Shown in pieces: positions 22,492 through 32,639 of a stretch of DNA of 64,000 nt. The notes beneath the pieces are model-generated. The model had not been told where the DNA came from. It saw only the letters and a list, made by a program, of their open reading frames with translations, and did no database searches. The DNA lies in NCBI GenBank assembly GCA_024500155.1, contig CM044869.1:25418501-25482500 (forward strand), read 5' to 3'. Both the position numbers and the translations under genes were made by a program. Within the stretch, counting starts at the first letter, position 1. Each line of letters opens with the position of its first letter. This DNA is from Chenopodium formosanum (taxonomy: Eukaryota > Streptophyta > Magnoliopsida > Caryophyllales > Amaranthaceae).

Positions 22492-23204
22492 CCAACAAAT
22501 TTCAAATTTTAGCCTACCTTTACCCTTTTCGCCCTTACATTACAACCCTTTTCAAGATCTTTTGATCTTTTTGGTTGGGTCACAATTCGGTGGAGGGAGA
22601 TGTGAGTCAAGCCAATGGAGCGGTGTTCATAGTCAAGATGTTGAGTAGCCCTAAAATCTCTTCTTTTCCGGTTCCTTCGAGGAATCATTGAGATGCTCAC
22701 TAGAGGTGGGTTTGAAACTAGTTTGGAAAACGTGGTAAGATTGTTTGAGATGAATGTGAATTGTGTTTCATTAGTTCTCTATGCTTAGCTTTTTTTATGT
22801 TTAATTAACCTTGGATATCTTAGAACGTGTATACCCTTATTGTATAGAAAGTTATTTATTCATTTGTATTTGATCACTTGTAAAAGTCCATTTCAAAGGC
22901 TATTTGTTTGAATTTTTCCTCTTTGATTTTTCTTTCTTTTTCATGATTTGCCTCACTTTTACCTTCAATAGTTATGGGTCAAACTCTTTGGATACCTTTA
23001 CGAGACCTCACTCGTCCTCATTAGCGACTTTGGGGTTTAAAGGGCTTGTTGTAGTAAAAAATAACCGTGATTCCTACGAAAGTGAGTTTTATTGTACATT
23101 CTTATCTTTTTCTTTCCTTTTTCTTGTTTGAATAAGTTTTTAATCCTATTTCTTCTTGCTTTTGGTTTTATACGAGGAGAGCAAAAGTCTAGCTTGGGGA
23201 AATT
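22492..23204 (+). other. Athila 3' untranslated region and polypurine tract
   Basis: Non-coding sequence typical of the region before an Athila 3' LTR, ending in the polypurine tract GCTTGGGGAAA (23192-23202) immediately before the LTR. Confidence 0.6.
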
Positions 23205-24773
23205 TGATGAGTGTCATTTATGACACTCATTTAGCCTCTTTTAGGATGAATTTTAATCTCTTTTATAGAGCTTTTATCTCTTTTTTCTAGTTTTACTTGT
23301 TATTTCTCTAATTTGTGCTTTCCTTAGTTGTTTTCCCATTTTCTTGCATTTCTTAGTTTATTTTGCCTTTTCTCTTTTATTTGTTTGCTTTTCTTTGATT
23401 TTAGGAGATTGGTAATGTTCAAGAAGCTCAATGGCTTTTCTCAGGATTTGTAAGGCTCGAGATGCAAGCCGATCTCTCCCTTCAAAGCTTAAGTGTTAAG
23501 GAGTGCAAAGTCCAAATCTTCTAGGCCGCACTCTCAAGCTGCATAGGCATCAAAAATGGTGTTGAACCCACTGTGGTGGCCTTCGGAAACTGCCACCCCC
23601 AATGTTCATCAAGTGGAGCGCACGAAAGCATCGATGGACGCACGAGAAAGAGCTGCCCTGCTCCCAGGCGCGGGCGAGCACAAAGGCAACGCAGGCTCGC
23701 AGAGTAGGGGTGCGGCCGCACAGTTCTGCATCCCCGTTCCGTACCAATTTCTTCGCGGCCGCGCATATTAAGGAAAGGGCGTGCATATTGGGGTTCTTTT
23801 TATACGTCTAACTAACTTCTCCTTTGTTAGTTTTACTATATATAGATTTTCTTCCTTTTAGAGATAGATGAGGAATAAGATGAGAATTGTATGAGAATTA
23901 GACTAGTTTTAGAGAGAGAAGCTCAAGATTTTGGGAAACATTGTTCTTAGATTTTAGAGAGAGAATCTTGGTAAGTGATGATAGCTACATTTTGATCTTC
24001 ATTCCTTTCTCTTTAATGTAATTTTAGTGTTTGATATTTGATATATTGTTGAATTTCTATAGATTGTGTGATTTGATTGTTCATATTTTGATTACAATGT
24101 TGATGATGAAATTGATGATTAGTTCAGTTTTGCTTTTCTATATTACAATGTGTAGTGAGTAGTTCCTTTGCTAGGGATGTGGTGAAGCATGTATGAGTGA
24201 TAAGCTGTTGCTAATTTGGGGATTTTGATTGATTTGATATTGTGATTAAATTGGTTGATGGAATTTGTGCATGTGTTTGATTTGTTAAGGAGTAGCTAAA
24301 CTTGATTATCAAGCTAGATTGCATTGTAGTTTTCATTGATACGACACATTGATTTAGAAGCTACTATTATCGATTGATCTTTTTTTGCGATTTTCCTTTG
24401 AATGTCATTCTTACAGACCACTAGCTTGACCCTAGGAAATAGCTCTTCAAGTGATTTTGATTACAAATACTGTTTTTCCTTCGCATTATTTGATTGATCA
24501 ACTTTCCGAAAAATTAGTATGTTTATCGTGAATGCATGTGGATCCTAAATCCCTAGTACCTTGATATTAATTTATATTGTTAGCTTTGATTGTGTTGATT
24601 TGATTATTTATACCAAACCGTTTGCTTAAAATTTCGGAATAGCTTAACTAGAGACCATAGGTTATACCTCATTCCCTTGGGTTCGACCCAAACTTACCCC
24701 TATACTAGGGTTGGGTTTGGTCATAAATTTGGTTTAATTAGGGGAATCTTAGAACTCAATGACCTTGGTTACA
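23205..24773 (+). repeat. Athila 3' LTR, about 1.57 kb
   Basis: Starts TGATGAGTG right after the polypurine tract. The first 27 bases contain a stem-loop (ATGAGTGTCA-TTTA-TGACACTCAT, 23207-23230). The right end is placed at TTACA (24773), where Tat C protease-linker sequence begins; this end is less certain. Near the end is the Athila-typical CCCTTGGGTTCGACCC (24674-24689). A GC-rich tract (23630-23765) precedes the TATA box at about 23836-23843. Confidence 0.65.
23836..23843 (+). promoter_or_regulatory. TATA box of the Athila LTR
   Basis: TATATATA inside TTACTATATATAGATTTTC, about 70 bp downstream of a GC-rich tract and followed by purine-rich GAGATAGATGAGGAATAAG. This is the expected U3/R promoter region. 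Confidence 0.5.
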
Positions 24774-24776
24774 ATA

Positions 24777-26100
24777 GAGGAATCAAAGCAATCGATAAAC
24801 TAATCATAAATGTGGAGCACGATGAAAATGATGAAGACTTATGGGGCTTTAATGCTGAAGAGGTCTCTATAATCGATAAACCAATCATAAATGTGGAGCA
24901 CAATGAAAATGATGAAGTCTTATGGGGCTTTAATGATGAAGAGGTCTCTTTAATCGAGGAAGATAAAAAGACCCCTCTTCGCTACGACCTCCATTCAAAT
25001 ATGACAGCCAACGCTGTTCTTAGGAGACAAGGACATTTTCCTGGAATGACTCTAGGAAAGAAAAAAGGAATAGCAACGTAAATGGGACTGCCTGGCCTCC
25101 CTAAGTTAGATACTTTTGGACTTGTTTTGAACCAACTCTAGAAGATCTTAAGGGAGCCCGAGAAAAGTTCAATGCATGGAGAAATGCTCATACTAAAAAA
25201 AGAGCTACCCCAATGGATCACTATCCCCTCACTCTAAATGGACAATTCATAAAAGAGGGTGAAGATTATTCATGCCATGAATTCCCCGAACCCTTTTTCA
25301 ATGATGGGATAAGATAACCAGGGTTCGAAATATTATTGGACTATAACTTCTTAGATGAGGTCCCAACTCCCATCAACAAAAAGCAGGAACCTCCATGCTT
25401 CGACGTCAATGTTATGGGTCTCCTCTTTGGGTAAGAGAAAAATGAGCCTAAGCGTTTCGACGACAATTCCGCGCTTATCCAAACGGTGTTGCAAAGTGAA
25501 AACTTTAACCCTTCAATGCTCATTACTCCAGCGGAAGGATTTGTTCAAGGATGGCGAAAGACTGTGAAAGTGACTACGCCAAGTGGAAGAAGAATTTCCA
25601 TCACCACAGGACAAGGACCAATGTTCGATGAATCTGAGTCGTTTGAGTCAGAGTCCAAATTCAAGTCTTCTGTTGTTGAGTCTTCTAAATCTTCTATAGT
25701 TGCATCTCCTTCTATCCCTCCTAGTTTAGAACCTACTCCTAGAATAGTTAGTAGTCAAGTCCCGATGAACGTATCGCTTTTTGATGTAATGGTTTTGGAG
25801 TTTAATAATATGTCTTTTTTCGCTTACTCCTCGTGTAATTCTCTCACTCAAGATGATGAGCATTGCTTTTCTAACAACGAAAATGATAAAGAAATAATTA
25901 AAGCAGTGTTGAAAATAAAACACCAATAATTGAAGACACCAAAACAGTTAATATCTCAAAAGATCTAGCTGTTAAAAGAGAAGTTAAAATTGGTGTAACC
26001 CTTAATCGAGAGGAAAGAACCGATTTAATTAATCTACTAAAACAATTTATCGATGTTTTCGCCTGGTCTTATGAAGATATGCCAGGAGAAATTGCTCAAC
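24777..26100 (+). pseudogene. Tat C: protease tail and protease-RT linker
   Basis: Matches element B from IDKPIINVEHD onward. An 81-bp unit (24791-24871) is tandemly duplicated (24872-24952), so IDK-IINVEH-EN-DE-LWGFN-EEVS occurs twice. The linker continues through GHFPGMTLGKKKGIA (stop at 25079), a frame-broken part, and then the open frame 25486-25929 with ITTGQGPMFDESESFESESK and a Ser/Glu-rich spacer. It ends in the pre-RT block with DVFAWSYEDMPG at about 26050-26085. Several stops are present. Confidence 0.7.
24791..24952 (+). repeat. 81-bp in-frame tandem duplication in the Tat C linker
   Basis: Two adjacent 81-bp (27-codon) copies, each beginning ATCGATAAAC, differing at only a few positions. 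Element B has a single copy at the same protein position, so the duplication arose in this lineage or copy. Confidence 0.85.
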
Positions 26101-26123
26101 ACACTATACATTTAATTCCATGA

Positions 26124-27153
26124 ATGAAACCTGTAAAGCAAAAGTTACGTCAAATGAAACACGACGTAGCTCTTAAGATAAAAGAGGAAGTTCAAAAACA
26201 AATAAATGCAGGTTTCATCATGGTATCCAAATACCCCAAATGGGTCGCAAATGTGGTACCAATTCCTAAGAAGGATTGTAGGGTAAGAATGTGTGTCGAC
26301 TACAGAGATCTGAATAAGGAAAGTCTAAAGGACAATTTCCCTTTACAACACATCGATATCTTAGTAGATAATACAGCAAATTACGGGCTTCTCTCGTTTA
26401 TGGATGGATACGCAGGGTATAACCAGATTCTCATGGCCGAAGAAGACATGGAAAAGACTACTTTTATAACATCTTGGGGAACTTATTGTTACACGGTAAT
26501 GCCATTCGGGTTGAAAAACGTGGGTGCTACTTACCAAAGAGCAGCAACTACCTTACTCCATTACATGATGCATAAAAGAGGTGGAAGTATATGTGGATGA
26601 TATGATTGTAAAATCAAAGGATCATCTAGGACACAAAATAGCTTTGAGGAAATTCTTTGAAAGACTATATAACATGAGGTTAAACCCAGCCAAGTGTGCA
26701 TTCAGGGTCACCTCAGGAAAACTCTTAGGCTGTGTCATTAGCTATGGAGGAATAGAGATATATCTAACCAAAGTAAAAGCAATCATGTCAATGCCGCCGC
26801 CCAAGACTGAGAAACAAATTCGAGGATTTATTGGCCAGTTACAATACATAAGTAGGTTCATATCAAAAATCACCACGATATGTGAACCAATATTCAAGAA
26901 ACTCAAGAAGAATGTTTCGATAATATGGGACGACGAATGTCAGAAAGGCTTTGATAAAATCAAAGTATATCTCGCTAATCCTCCTGTACTAGCACCTACA
27001 CTCCCAGAAATTCCCCTTTGCCTATACCTAACTATTACTAAAGAAACAATGGGGGCTATGCTTGTAGAAGAAGTAGAAGGTAAAGAAAACGCCATCTACT
27101 ACCTAAGTAAAAAGATGCTCAAGTATGAGCTGAGGTACGCTACACACCACTAG
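26124..27153 (+). pseudogene. Tat C: reverse transcriptase and RNase H
   Basis: The frame 26124-26600 holds AGFIMVSKYPKWVANVVPIP, RVRMCVDYRDLN, GYAGYNQILMAEEDMEKTTF and MPFGLKNVGATYQRA. A one-base insertion just before the catalytic box shifts the frame; the box EVYVDDMIVKSKD is read from about 26584 in the next frame. That frame runs to 27153 through IRGFIGQLQYISRFISKITT, WDDECQKGFDKIK and LCLYLTITKETMGAMLVEE, the RNase H start. This is the best preserved RT of the window: two long frames and a single visible frameshift, with the YVDD catalytic residues kept. An isolated stop follows the last block. Confidence 0.8.
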
Positions 27154-27286
27154 AAAAGTTGTGCCTCGCACTTGTGTGGGCCACAACGAAGCTAAGACAC
27201 ACCATGCTTGTCCACACGGTATATGTAGTATCGCGAATGGATCCCTTTAAATATCTTTTTGTGAAATCTACACTCAACGGGCGGAT

Positions 27287-28589
27287 TGTTGGGCTTCGGT
27301 GAGTTCGACCCACCGTGGAAGGAAACCTGAGCCAAGATCACACTCACAATAATTATAACCATACAGAATCATTAAATTAAATAACAAAATTAAGAAAGTG
27401 ATTAATACCTTTGGCGCGTGCTTCGCTCACTAATTGAGCTCTTAATTCAAAAGCTCTTAGCCCCGCTCACACGAGGACCTCCAACGTAGTCCACCCGCAA
27501 TCTGAGCACTGAAAAATGGTCTATTGCTTAGGAGTTAGCTAAGCCCGACCTTAAAACCCGAGTAATTAATTATGTTCAAAGGTTTTCACAATGGTGATGC
27601 CTTTTTCAACACTTACTCAAGTCCTTTTCCCAATACCCCAAGTTGGGTATTTATAGGGAAATGCAAGAGTGAGAAAAGCTCACCCATCAATTGGGAGATT
27701 TGATTTTTCCATTTTATTTTAAATCAAAAATAAAATTAATAATCAAGCTACTAATAAATCAACAAGTGGCATGCTCATAAGAGAGGTTAGGTGAGGACCA
27801 TTTGGAGAAGGGGGGGACCAAACTTGCTCCCCACTCCTCTCCCATAGCTGACCAACACACCACCCTCAATCCAATTACTTTTTTCCATGTTGAACCCCAC
27901 CACTTGGGCACCAAGGCACCCAAGGTGGGCAGGCCACGCATCATATGTGCGGGCTGCTATGGCCGAAGGCTTCTGCTAGCAAGCCACGCACCATGTGCGG
28001 GCTATTAGCTACAGCATGCTAGCACGCCACGCACTAAGTGCGGGCTGCTAGCCGCAGCTTGCTAGCAACCCTCGCACATGGTGCGGGCTGCTAGCTTCGG
28101 CTTGCTGGCATGCCACGCACCAAGTGCGGGCTGCTAGCCTCAACCAGCAACTAGCACCCCTCGCACTATGTGCGGGCTGCTTGCTGGCCATGCTAGCCAC
28201 CTTGCTAGGCCATATGCCCCTAGCACTCGGGCATTCCGATGCTAGGGGTATTTTAGTAATTTTGTTGATTTATTAGTAATTTTCTCGTCTCGTCTTTTAT
28301 TATTTTCGACTCGACTTTCGACGCTCCAAAATTGAATTTTCGACGTCTAAATATTAATTACTCGGTCGACTCATTAATTCGTTGCTTAGGTTCGTTACTT
28401 GCTTATGTGTAACCCGAAGGGTTCAGTCAAGATTATGTTATAATATTAATTCTACATTAATATTACTGATCAGAAGCGGCCTCCACCTCGGCATTCCGAT
28501 CATTTGACCTCACTGAATAATTGGCTTTCTAATAATTCAGAACCCTCTATCAGAATAATACACTTGTTCGAAGGACACCATTCCTTTCA
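27287..28589 (-). repeat. Solo LTR in Tat C, 1303 bp, with GC-rich minisatellite
   Basis: Bounded by TGTTGGGCTTC and CCTTTCA and flanked by perfect CGGAT duplications (27282-27286 and 28590-28594). Removing it rejoins the gene exactly as in element B. On the minus strand it has a good TATA box, CCCTATAAATACCC (about 27645-27658), so it is probably minus-oriented. It contains degenerate repeats of GTGCGGGCTGCTAGC (about 27925-28200) upstream of that TATA. The lineage was not identified; it is unrelated to the Tat LTRs here. Confidence 0.85.
27925..28200. repeat. GC-rich minisatellite, unit about 50-60 bp, core GTGCGGGCTGCTAGC
   Basis: At least five imperfect copies of a CCACGCAC...GTGCGGGCTGCTAGC unit. 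Each unit carries short self-complementary segments (GCAC/GTGC, GCTAGC). It lies in an otherwise AT-rich LTR. Confidence 0.75.
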
Positions 28590-29275
28590 CGGATATCTAG
28601 ATGGATAGTCAACTTAGCCCAATTAAATGTAAGGTTCATGCCTCAAAAAGCAATCAAAGGATCAGTGGTGTCAGATTTCTTAGTAGACTTCCCGATTGAA
28701 GACTCAACGCTTATGCATGAGAACGATTTTCCGGACGAAGACTTAATGGTCACAAAAGATGACACTTGGACATTATATTTCGACCGAGCCTTAAACCAAA
28801 AAGGATGTGGTGTGGAAGTCCTACTAGTATCACCTAAAGAGGAGCATGTCCCAATCTCAATACAGTTAGATTTCGACGTTACCAACAATGCTGCGGAATA
28901 CGAAGCACGTTACCAATCTCGAAACTGCTTTGGCATTGGGAGTAAAGAAGCTTCGAATATTCGGAGATTCTTCCCTCATCATCAATCATATGTCCAAGAG
29001 ATGGAAAATAAGGAGTGAAAGCTTGGCTCCTTACCAAACATACTTAGAGACCCTTACTAATCAACTCGAGCAGGTAGAATACACATATCTACCAAGAGAG
29101 GAAAATCAATTCGCTGATGCCTTGGCAAGACTAGCCTCGATGATTAGAATTTTTCAGGAAATTGCGTAAATGCCTTTAACAATAGAAAAGAGGCATAAAC
29201 CGGCTTACATCAAAGCTATTGAAGATGATGAAGTAGTTCAAGAAGAAGAGGAAAAGGAACCTTAGGACACTGACA
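28590..29275 (+). pseudogene. Tat C: archaeal-type RNase H (aRNH)
   Basis: After the solo LTR the gene resumes with VNLAQLNVRFMPQKAIKGSV. The aRNH start reads TLYFDRALNQKGCGVEVLLV (the expected YFDGA has Arg in place of Gly). Then come VTNNAAEYEA, a one-base shift near 28905, ALALGVKKLRIFGDSSLIIN and REENQFADALARLAS, the last catalytic-Asp block. The domain marks the Tat lineage; it is thought to remove RNA during plus-strand synthesis. It stays nearly complete apart from the frameshift and the solo LTR upstream. Confidence 0.8.
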
Positions 29276-29279
29276 TCCT

Positions 29280-32151
29280 CAATTATGTCACCAAAGGGGA
29301 ATATCCACTTTATGCTAACAAGAGAGCAAAGCGAGCTTTAAGATTTTTAGCAGCCCAATTCATGCTCATAAACGATGAGCTACACAAAAGAGTACCCAAA
29401 GGTAGAGCTCTCCTATGCATAGGCAAAAAGGAGGCACAAGGGCAACGAGAATAATCCACGAAGAAGCATGTGGAACTCATATGAATGGCAAAATGCTAGT
29501 CCAAAAGATAATGCGCCAAGGGTACTATTGGACTACCATAAATAGGGATTGCCATCAATATGTGAAAAGGTGTCCTAATGCCAAATATATGCTAACTTAG
29601 AACATGTTCCTCCATCTGTACTCTACACGTATACATCTCCATGGTCATTCTCAACATGGGGAATAGACATCATTGGAAAAATAAGCCATCCTGGGACAGG
29701 ACGCCATAAACACATCATTTTCGCAATTGATTACTTCACAAAATGGGTGGAGGCAGCGTCATATGCAAAATTCAACGCAAAACATGTAGCACTCTTCATC
29801 GAAAGAAACATAATATGTCGATACGGAGTCCCACATGAAATGATAAGTGATAATAGAACTCACTTTCAAGAGGAATGTGAAGAATTGCTTCAAAAATATG
29901 ACATTCAACATCATCACTCTTCTCCATACAGACCTCAAGCAAATGGTGTGGTAGCAGCCAAGAAGAACCTAAATACTATCATCGAGAAGATGACGGAAAA
30001 TTACAAAGATAGGCTTGACAAACTTCGATTCACTCTTTGGGGTTATCGCACGTCAATCCGTTCATCCACAGAAAATACGCCATTGTAGACATCTAAAAAT
30101 GTCTCCCCAAAACCAAATCCGATGATGAACAACCTTTCACCGCCATTATTTGTCGGTTTAAGTATTTAATCCCGAGAGTGCTTAAAGTCCATGTTCAATC
30201 AAGCTCAGCTCACAAAATAATCAACGGGTCAGTCCTAATGATTAGTCAAAGCATAGTCCAATTTGTATTTTGGCCTAAACCCTGTTTAATTCATTTCGTA
30301 TTATTTATTAATTGAGCCCGATTAATGAATAATAAATCTAAATAGCCTGAAATTATGAAACGACACTTAAAAATACTGAGCGTAAATAGGTTAAAATTGC
30401 ATTTGGACGCAAATCTGGAAAAACTGTACACCATGACACGGCGCCACGTGTCGCGCCACGGTGGACATTGCCGCGTCGTGGCATCCTTTGCCGCATCATG
30501 GTACACATACCGAGACACGGGATTTGTCTATGTGCAATCCGCGTACAATGTTCCACGCGCTTTATCCATCTGAACGTATCTAGGGCGAAATAGTGCACCG
30601 CGACACGGTAATCTGTACCGTGTCACGGCACCCACTGTCGTGTCGCGGTAGATATGCCGTGTCACGGTGCCCAAAATTAGGGTTTTATCTTTTCTAGGGT
30701 TCCGTTTGATCCCCTACTCATTTCCTCTATAAATACGAGCCTCATTTCTGCAGTTGGGGCATCAAATAATTCTCTATTCTCTCTTATATGCTCTAGCCTC
30801 AACACTAGCCTACCCTATTCTTTCAAAATACTTCCCCCAAGCACTCCAAGGAGTCCATTCTTTACCCGAGGTTCCATCCTTAAACCAAGGCGTGAAAGGT
30901 AGAATTATTTGATGGTTTGGCCCCAAATCAACTTTATTTAATTTAATTTCAATTATTATTTTATTAATTTTATTGAAGTTACTAACGCATTTATTATTTT
31001 GTAGCAAGCAAACAAAATCAAAGTAAGAAATCATGTTCCTTTTATTTCTATTATTTTTCTAACAATTTTTGTTATGTTTGTCATATATTAATTGTTGGAT
31101 TATTGTTGAATTGATTTCAATATAAATGTTATTTCTATTGTTATTATGATCACCAAATTGCATGTTAAAGGGAATATGTAATTGAAAATCACTCCTAATA
31201 AGATAATTTAAACGACCAGTTTAGGTTCCTTTTTAATCTTGTTGTTAATTCAAGTGATCACGATATTTTAGAATTATGTGTTGCTTTAATATTCAATCAA
31301 TTTAGCGTAATGTTAGTTTGGAGCAAATTGAATCTTTGTTTGCATGCCTTTGAGATCGCATGAATCACTTTTCACTATAAGAATCGAGTAGAGGCCAATA
31401 CGGGCGAATGTGACTCCATGACTCACTTCGTACCATCATCCCCGATCCTCCTTTCGTGGTTCCGAACCATATGGAGTTAGTAATCTCATGGATTATGAAT
31501 GGGATATAACCTTCACGGGTCAATCGTTGTTGCCTTTCGTTGTCCCTTTATCGTGGTTGCCTTTTATGATCCGTGAACAGTTTACAAGTTCCTTAAAAAC
31601 TTGTTGGCGGCTCCCTACTTTGCTTTGTCCCTAATTGTGCCCCTAATCGTATATGCCAATTCCCACTTCCTATGAGATCCAAGCATATTCACTACATGCT
31701 TACGTAGGCGCACTTTGAACGACGCCTACAGCCATTTTCCCTGGTCTACTGAATTGATGTCGTCACCTGTAGAATTGGAGATACCTTCCTTACGCATCGC
31801 GTTGGAAAGTAAGCTTGATGAGGTCGAATGGACAAGAGCAAGTTATGAGGAGTTAGTTCTTCTTGATGAAAAATGACTAGAAGCTCTACACACACTCAAT
31901 ATTATCAAAACCGCATGGCTAGACACTTTAATAAGAAGGTCAAAACAAGAAACATCAAAGCAGGAGACTTGGTGCTAAAAGCATTAAGGAAAAATACTCT
32001 TGACCCAAGAGGAAAATTTAGGCCTAATTGGTCCGGACCATACATCGTCAAAAATATCCCATCAGGATGTGCCGCAAAACTAACTAACATGGATGGTAAT
32101 GAGTTCTCAAATATGACGAATCTTGACCAACCTAAGAAATTCTACCCATGA
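29280..32151 (+). pseudogene. Tat C: integrase, interrupted by a solo LTR
   Basis: The HHCC zinc-binding module is at about 29450-29585 (HEEACGTHMNGKML ... DCHQYVKRCPNA). Catalytic-core pieces follow: FAIDYFTKWVEAASYAKFNA near 29725, GVPHEMISDNRTHFQEE (second Asp; usual DNGT is DNRT), SSPYRPQANGVVAAKKNLNT (the usual catalytic Glu in the NGxxEAxN block reads Ala). The core breaks at 30083 with the GCCAT duplication and resumes at 31736. The C-terminal part is open at 31873-32151 (MARHFNKKVKTRNIKAGDLV, FRPNWSGPYIVKNI). Integrase would insert cDNA into the genome; this copy lacks the Glu. Confidence 0.8.
30084..31730 (+). repeat. Tat-like solo LTR (family A) in the integrase gene, 1647 bp
   Basis: TGTAGACATCTAAAAATG to GACGCCTACA with perfect GCCAT duplications (30079-30083 and 31731-31735). 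Excising it restores the integrase frame ENTPFSLVY. A TATA box (TATAAATA, 30728-30735) follows a long GC-rich array (30438-30672) of GTGTCGCGG and CGTGTCACGG repeats. It is related to, but distinct from, family B. Confidence 0.9.
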
Positions 32152-32639
32152 TCGCTTGAGTTTTATACTCAAAAGAGCTACTTTTGGCCTGATTACTTAA
32201 GAAAGGATACGTAGGCAACCCTTTACGGGGTGCGGCCAATTTAATTTTTGCAAATCCCGCATTTTTACATCAACGCGTCAAGTCAGAGTCATTGTCACAC
32301 AGAAAATTGGATCAGTGCGCCGCGACAGGATCATCGCATCGCGTTGGACCCAAATTTCCAGCGACAGAAAATTTTCGTTGATCTGGGCAAGTTTCGGTGA
32401 ATTTCGGAATATTTAGACTTCCGTACTCGAACTATTTTCGAAAAATATTCAAGTTGTTTTCATTGCTTTAATATAATAAAAGAATTTAGTATAAAAAGTT
32501 GATTTAATTTAAAGCTGAAAATTGCATTAATAAATAACGTAAAATTTACATTATTGATGGAATTAAAGAAAGTTTAAAATAAGATGGACTTAAAATTGTC
32601 TAATAAGTTGAAAGTAAAGCAATACTCTAATCGGTCTTC
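32152..32639 (+). other. Tat C region after pol
   Basis: Begins with GGATACGTAGGCAACCC (32208-32224), the usual motif just after Tat-type pol genes. It then has a short CGCG-type tract at 32318-32350. No coding potential. Confidence 0.55.

Larger units (their letters stand above)
14789..24773 (+). mobile_element. Ty3/gypsy Athila-lineage retrotransposon, 5'-truncated and lacking RT/integrase
   Basis: Plus strand: gag, protease, a short post-protease ORF, an ATHILA ORF-1-type ORF, a 3' untranslated region with a nested Tat solo LTR, a polypurine tract and a 3' LTR. The CGGGAGGCAACCC motif at 17729-17741, typical of the sequence after the Athila pol gene, comes only about 400 bp after the protease. 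RT, RNase H and integrase are therefore missing. The 5' LTR is not in the window: Tat B abuts directly, so Tat B probably inserted into the Athila leader. Confidence 0.75.

Noticed and set aside
23521..23811. Several 70-80-codon ORFs on both strands
   Set aside because: Caused by the GC-rich, stop-poor tract in the Athila LTR; no motif.
27925..28200. CRISPR-like array
   Set aside because: Units are degenerate and contiguous without unique spacers, and the DNA is plant nuclear; it is a minisatellite.
28638..28888. Minus ORF of 81 codons
   Set aside because: Shadow of the Tat C aRNase H.
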